From Bacteroidota bacterium (GTDB lineage Bacteria > Bacteroidota > Bacteroidia > Flavobacteriales > Weeksellaceae): 38,931 bases of DNA. The translations under genes and the position numbers were made by a program. The stretch is taken from positions 1 to 38,931 of the forward strand of contig JAFDZI010000010.1 in NCBI GenBank assembly GCA_018266955.1. The letters run 5' to 3'. Of the stretch, positions 36,390-38,931 are shown piece after piece (the first letter of the stretch is position 1; every line of letters begins with the position of its first letter). Under the pieces are notes generated by a model. It did no database searches. It had not been told where the DNA came from and was given only the letters and a program-made list of their open reading frames with translations.

Positions 36390-37373
36390 ATGTCGAATTT
36401 TGTAGATTATGTGAAAATCCATTGTCAGTCGGGTCATGGTGGTGCCGGTTCGGCGCATTTACGACGCGAAAAATACATCCCCAAAGGTGGTCCAGATGGT
36501 GGTGATGGAGGTAGAGGTGGACACATCATTATGAAGGGAAATTCCAACGAATGGACACTTTTACCATTGCGATACACCAGACATGTAAAAGCAGAAAGAG
36601 GTGTGAATGGTGCAAAAAGCCAATTGACAGGAGCTGATGGAGAAGATGTGTACATAGAAGTACCTATAGGAACCATTGCCAAAAATGAAGAAGGCGAAAT
36701 TATAGGTGAAATCTTGGAAGACAAACAAGAAATCATCTTGATGCGTGGGGGTAAAGGAGGTCTTGGGAACGAGCACTTCAAATCGGCTACCAATCAAACT
36801 CCTCGCTATGCACAACCTGGGCTTCCAGGTGAGGAAGGCTATATTGTGTTTGAGCTGAAGGTATTAGCAGATGTAGGCTTAGTAGGTTTCCCCAATGCAG
36901 GTAAATCTACATTATTGGCTTCAGTTTCTGCGGCAAAACCTAAAATTGCCAACTATGCCTTTACAACTCTTACACCCAATTTAGGAATAGTGAATTACAG
37001 AAACTATAAGTCTTTTGTAATGGCAGATATTCCCGGGATAATTGAAGGTGCTGCAGAGGGCAAAGGTTTGGGACATCGTTTCCTAAGACATATCGAAAGA
37101 AATTCAATCTTGCTTTTCCTTATTCCGGCCGATTCTGAAGATCATTACCAAGAATATAAAATATTGGAAAATGAACTGAAGGAGTACAATCCAGAATTAT
37201 TGGATAAAGATTTTATCATTTCGGTTTCCAAATCCGATTTATTAGATGAGGAACTGAAGGCGGAAATCGCTGCTGAATTTCCGGAAAATAGACAACCAAT
37301 TTTCTTTTCAGGAGTAAGTCAAGAAGGACTTATGGAATTGAAAGATGTTATTTGGAAAAAACTACATGAGTAA
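36390..37373 (+). CDS. obg: Obg family GTPase
   Basis: An essential GTPase acting in 50S ribosomal subunit maturation and stress signalling. The 327 residues comprise the glycine-rich Obg domain ([13 protein letters not shown] onward, 1-~158) and the G domain: G166-F-P-N-A-G-K-S-T174 (G1), F-T-T-L-T-P (G2), D-I-P-G-I (G3), V-S-K-S-D (G4, where Asn of N-K-x-D is Ser) and F-S-G-V-S (G5). The C-terminal Obg domain of some Gram-positives is absent. The Ser in G4 is seen, as I recall, in other Bacteroidota. A terminator follows. Confidence 0.96.
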   Translation: MSNFVDYVKIHCQSGHGGAGSAHLRREKYIPKGGPDGGDGGRGGHIIMKGNSNEWTLLPLRYTRHVKAERGVNGAKSQLTGADGEDVYIEVPIGTIAKNEEGEIIGEILEDKQEIILMRGGKGGLGNEHFKSATNQTPRYAQPGLPGEEGYIVFELKVLADVGLVGFPNAGKSTLLASVSAAKPKIANYAFTTLTPNLGIVNYRNYKSFVMADIPGIIEGAAEGKGLGHRFLRHIERNSILLFLIPADSEDHYQEYKILENELKEYNPELLDKDFIISVSKSDLLDEELKAEIAAEFPENRQPIFFSGVSQEGLMELKDVIWKKLHE

Positions 37374-37406
37374 TTTTTAAAATCAATTTTACTTATTAAT
37401 AGAAAA

Positions 37407-37447
37407 AAACACCTTTTGGCATAGAGTCAAAAGGTGTTTATTTTTTT
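37407..37447. terminator. Terminator between obg and DUF2249 gene
   Basis: AAACACCTTTTG (37407-37418) and CAAAAGGTGTTT (37428-37439) form a perfect 12-bp stem around a 9-base loop. It has an A-run before it and a T-run after it, and suits both convergent genes. Confidence 0.88.
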
Positions 37448-37450
37448 GGT

Positions 37451-38218
37451 TTATTGACTTACTTTCACTACTCTTACTTTCCATTCATCTGGTCCATTTA
37501 CAAGGTATTCCCAACGGAATGGTTCTTTACTTTCTGCTTCCATTTGGTAGTACAATGGTTTGGGATCGTGGTCGTTAATAAACACAAAAGCTTCCCCTGG
37601 TTTAATTTCTTCAAAAGCTTTATAGAACATTTCATGTCTTTCTGTTGGTGGGTAAGGTCGGATGTCGAATTCATTAACTACAGCAAATCCTTCGTCGCCC
37701 AAACCGCTTTTCTCAGTTTTGGTAAGGTGTACAATAATTTCATCGGGTACTTGTCTTTTATAAGTCCAAACAAATTGTCCTGCAAATTTATTTTCAAAAA
37801 TAGCGTGTATTTCTTCTAAATCAATTTTCGAAATAATTTCCATAATTGTATTAGGTTCCATCATGCCATATCGGTGGAAGATGATATGTTTCCATTCTTT
37901 AGGATCTACATTTCTAACATCCATTAGTGTTGCAATATCCGACATATCTCTTGCTTGAGATTCTTCTGTACGGGTAACTTTTACCTTCCAATCTCTACCT
38001 CCTTTGTTGAGATAGACCCAATCAACCACATCTCCATAAATTGATTTGAATTCGTAAAATAAAGGAATTGGGTCATGGTCATTAATGAAGATAAAGCTAT
38101 CTGCAACTGCTAATTCTTTGAAAAGACTTACCAAAAGTTCATGTCTTTGTATGGGAACCAAAACGCGAACATCCAACTCACCATTTTCATTTTTTTCTAA
38201 GTGTATGGTATTACTCAT
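37451..38218 (-). CDS. DUF2249 protein with two intact and one degenerate repeat
   Basis: A 255-residue cytosolic protein. Two DUF2249 domains are clear: residues ~14-84 with R25-H-E and I-N-D47-H-D49-P50, and ~182-253 with R194-H-E and I-N-D216-H-D218-P219. Each closes with W-x-Y-L and a D/E-W-K-V-K/R-V strand. The middle (about 102-170) can be aligned as a third copy (K-I-D-L-E-E-I, F-V-W-T-Y, P-D-E-I-I-V-H-L) but has lost the H-D-P motif. DUF2249 proteins are often found with nitric-oxide/nitrite or hemerythrin genes; none is here. A SirA/TusA-like fold has been suggested for the family. Function unknown. Confidence 0.85.
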   Translation of the reverse strand: MSNTIHLEKNENGELDVRVLVPIQRHELLVSLFKELAVADSFIFINDHDPIPLFYEFKSIYGDVVDWVYLNKGGRDWKVKVTRTEESQARDMSDIATLMDVRNVDPKEWKHIIFHRYGMMEPNTIMEIISKIDLEEIHAIFENKFAGQFVWTYKRQVPDEIIVHLTKTEKSGLGDEGFAVVNEFDIRPYPPTERHEMFYKAFEEIKPGEAFVFINDHDPKPLYYQMEAESKEPFRWEYLVNGPDEWKVRVVKVSQ

Positions 38219-38241
38219 TGTATTAATTTTAAATTCGGATA

Positions 38242-38249
38242 CAAAGGTA
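38242..38249 (-). promoter_or_regulatory. -7 box of the DUF2249 gene
   Basis: Reads TACCTTTG on the minus strand, 23 bases before the ATG at 38218. I looked for, but did not see, an FNR-type TTGAT-N4-ATCAA dyad nearby. Confidence 0.4.
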
Positions 38250-38457
38250 CGAAATAAATTTATTATTTAGATTCATTATAAATTAAAAACAAAGCTGAAG
38301 TTGTAATTCTTACTTCGTCATGCATAACTTCTAGATTTCATAATTTTAAAATTTTGATATTTATCAGTTTAAACAAGAAATCATATCCATAATGGTTTTT
38401 TATGCTGATTAAATGCCTAACTTTAGTACCATAAATCAATCACAAAAAATCTTTATT

Positions 38458-38883
38458 ATGCACAACAATGTTATTATTCAACACAAGGTAAATGCACCTT
38501 TAGAGAAAGTTTGGGAAGCAATAACCAACAAAGAAGCATTGAAAGAATGGTATCAAGATATTCCGGACTTTTCTCCAAAAATGCATACTGAATTTAGCTT
38601 TTATTCCCACAATGGTTCTAATGAACACCACCTTCACTGCGAAGTTTTGGAAGTAATCCCACACGAAAAGCTAAAGTATTCTTTAACTTACCCCGAAATA
38701 ACCAAAGAAAAAACACTTCTGAAATGGGAATTGGCAAAAGAAGGCGATGCAACCATCGTTACCCTTACCCATAAAGGATTGGAAAATTTGGAACACTTGG
38801 GAAATGAATTTAGCTTTGAAAAATTTGAAAACAAATGGCAAAAAGTACTGGGTAACGACTTAAAAGAATATGTGGAAGGTTAA
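38458..38883 (+). CDS. SRPBCC/AHSA1-like domain protein
   Basis: A small cytosolic protein of the START/SRPBCC superfamily (AHSA1 group), which binds hydrophobic ligands or, in Aha1, activates a chaperone. The ATG at 38458 (141 residues) is preferred to 38413 because the domain begins right after it: I-I-Q-H-K-V-N-A-P-L-E-K-V-W-E-A-I-T, then L-K-E-W-Y, V-I-P-H-E-K-L-K-Y-S, L-K-W-E-L and V-T-L-T-H-K-G-L-E. These strand/helix landmarks are standard. A weak -7-like TAACTTTA at 38418-38425 falls within the longer frame and supports this choice. The role here is unknown. Confidence 0.8.
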   Translation: MHNNVIIQHKVNAPLEKVWEAITNKEALKEWYQDIPDFSPKMHTEFSFYSHNGSNEHHLHCEVLEVIPHEKLKYSLTYPEITKEKTLLKWELAKEGDATIVTLTHKGLENLEHLGNEFSFEKFENKWQKVLGNDLKEYVEG

Positions 38884-38911
38884 TTTTATTGAACAAAAAT
38901 CCATCCTAAAG

Positions 38912-38931
38912 AGGGTGTCCGAAAAGTCGGA
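38912..38931. mobile_element. Probable insertion-sequence terminal repeat, truncated by window
   Basis: The sequence GAGGGTGTCCGAAAAGTCGG resembles the terminal inverted repeats of some Bacteroidota insertion sequences (GAGGxTGTC-type ends of IS1182/IS5-like elements, as I remember them). It abuts the edge of the window, where assemblies often break at multi-copy elements. No transposase is visible, so this is tentative. Confidence 0.35.

Noticed and set aside
38219..38457. FNR-type site or extra small gene before the SRPBCC gene
   Set aside because: No TTGAT-N4-ATCAA dyad and no coding-like frame apart from the 15-codon extension of the SRPBCC gene.

Overview
The window reads as an ordinary chromosomal segment of a low-GC Flavobacteriia bacterium (Bacteroidota), most like the Weeksellaceae/Chryseobacterium-Elizabethkingia side. 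Four things point there. Lineage-typical families are present: DUF6029, Omp28-like lipoprotein, DPP IV, GH109, UMF1 transporter and LptC next to an outer-membrane protein. The Bacteroidota -7 promoter box TAnnTTTG recurs, often exactly TATATTTG. Shine-Dalgarno sites are scarce. Non-ATG starts occur.

Layout. 184-2422 (minus): a DUF1569 protein, a lipoprotein glutathione peroxidase and the DNA polymerase III delta' subunit. 2720-5653 (plus): an outer-membrane protein, LptC and AnmK. 5650-8958 (minus): an overlapping three-gene operon of Tat-exported GH109 alpha-N-acetylgalactosaminidase, sugar nucleotidyltransferase and NahK-like N-acetylhexosamine kinase. Together these look like a route from GalNAc-capped glycan to UDP-HexNAc. 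8959-9420: a long non-coding stretch with divergent promoters and a structured leader before queA. 9421-20374 (plus): queA, rlmN, a secreted protein, a long-chain prenyl diphosphate synthase, Tex, a thiolase, a UMF1 transporter and gpmI. 20447-24128: an FKBP, then a DUF6029/TlpA pair divergent from an Omp28-like CxxC lipoprotein, possibly an envelope redox set. 24231-29360: an orphan SWIM zinc-finger protein, RecF, tRNA-Arg(ACG), a metal/cobalamin-type binding lipoprotein, MtgA and a DUF721/DciA-like protein. 29540-34153: DPP IV, a degenerate HNH-like protein and a GT4-type glycosyltransferase. 34176-38883: PrmA, Hpt, Adk, Obg, a triple-repeat DUF2249 protein and an SRPBCC protein. The last ~20 bases look like the terminal repeat of an insertion sequence cut by the window edge.

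Most genes are housekeeping: translation and RNA modification, envelope biogenesis, nucleotide metabolism and replication/repair. The most interesting parts are the GH109 operon, the queA leader, the TlpA/DUF6029/Omp28 locus, the HNH-like protein that has lost its metal ligands, and the DUF2249 protein with a degenerate central repeat. I saw no CRISPR array, prophage, rRNA or complete mobile element.
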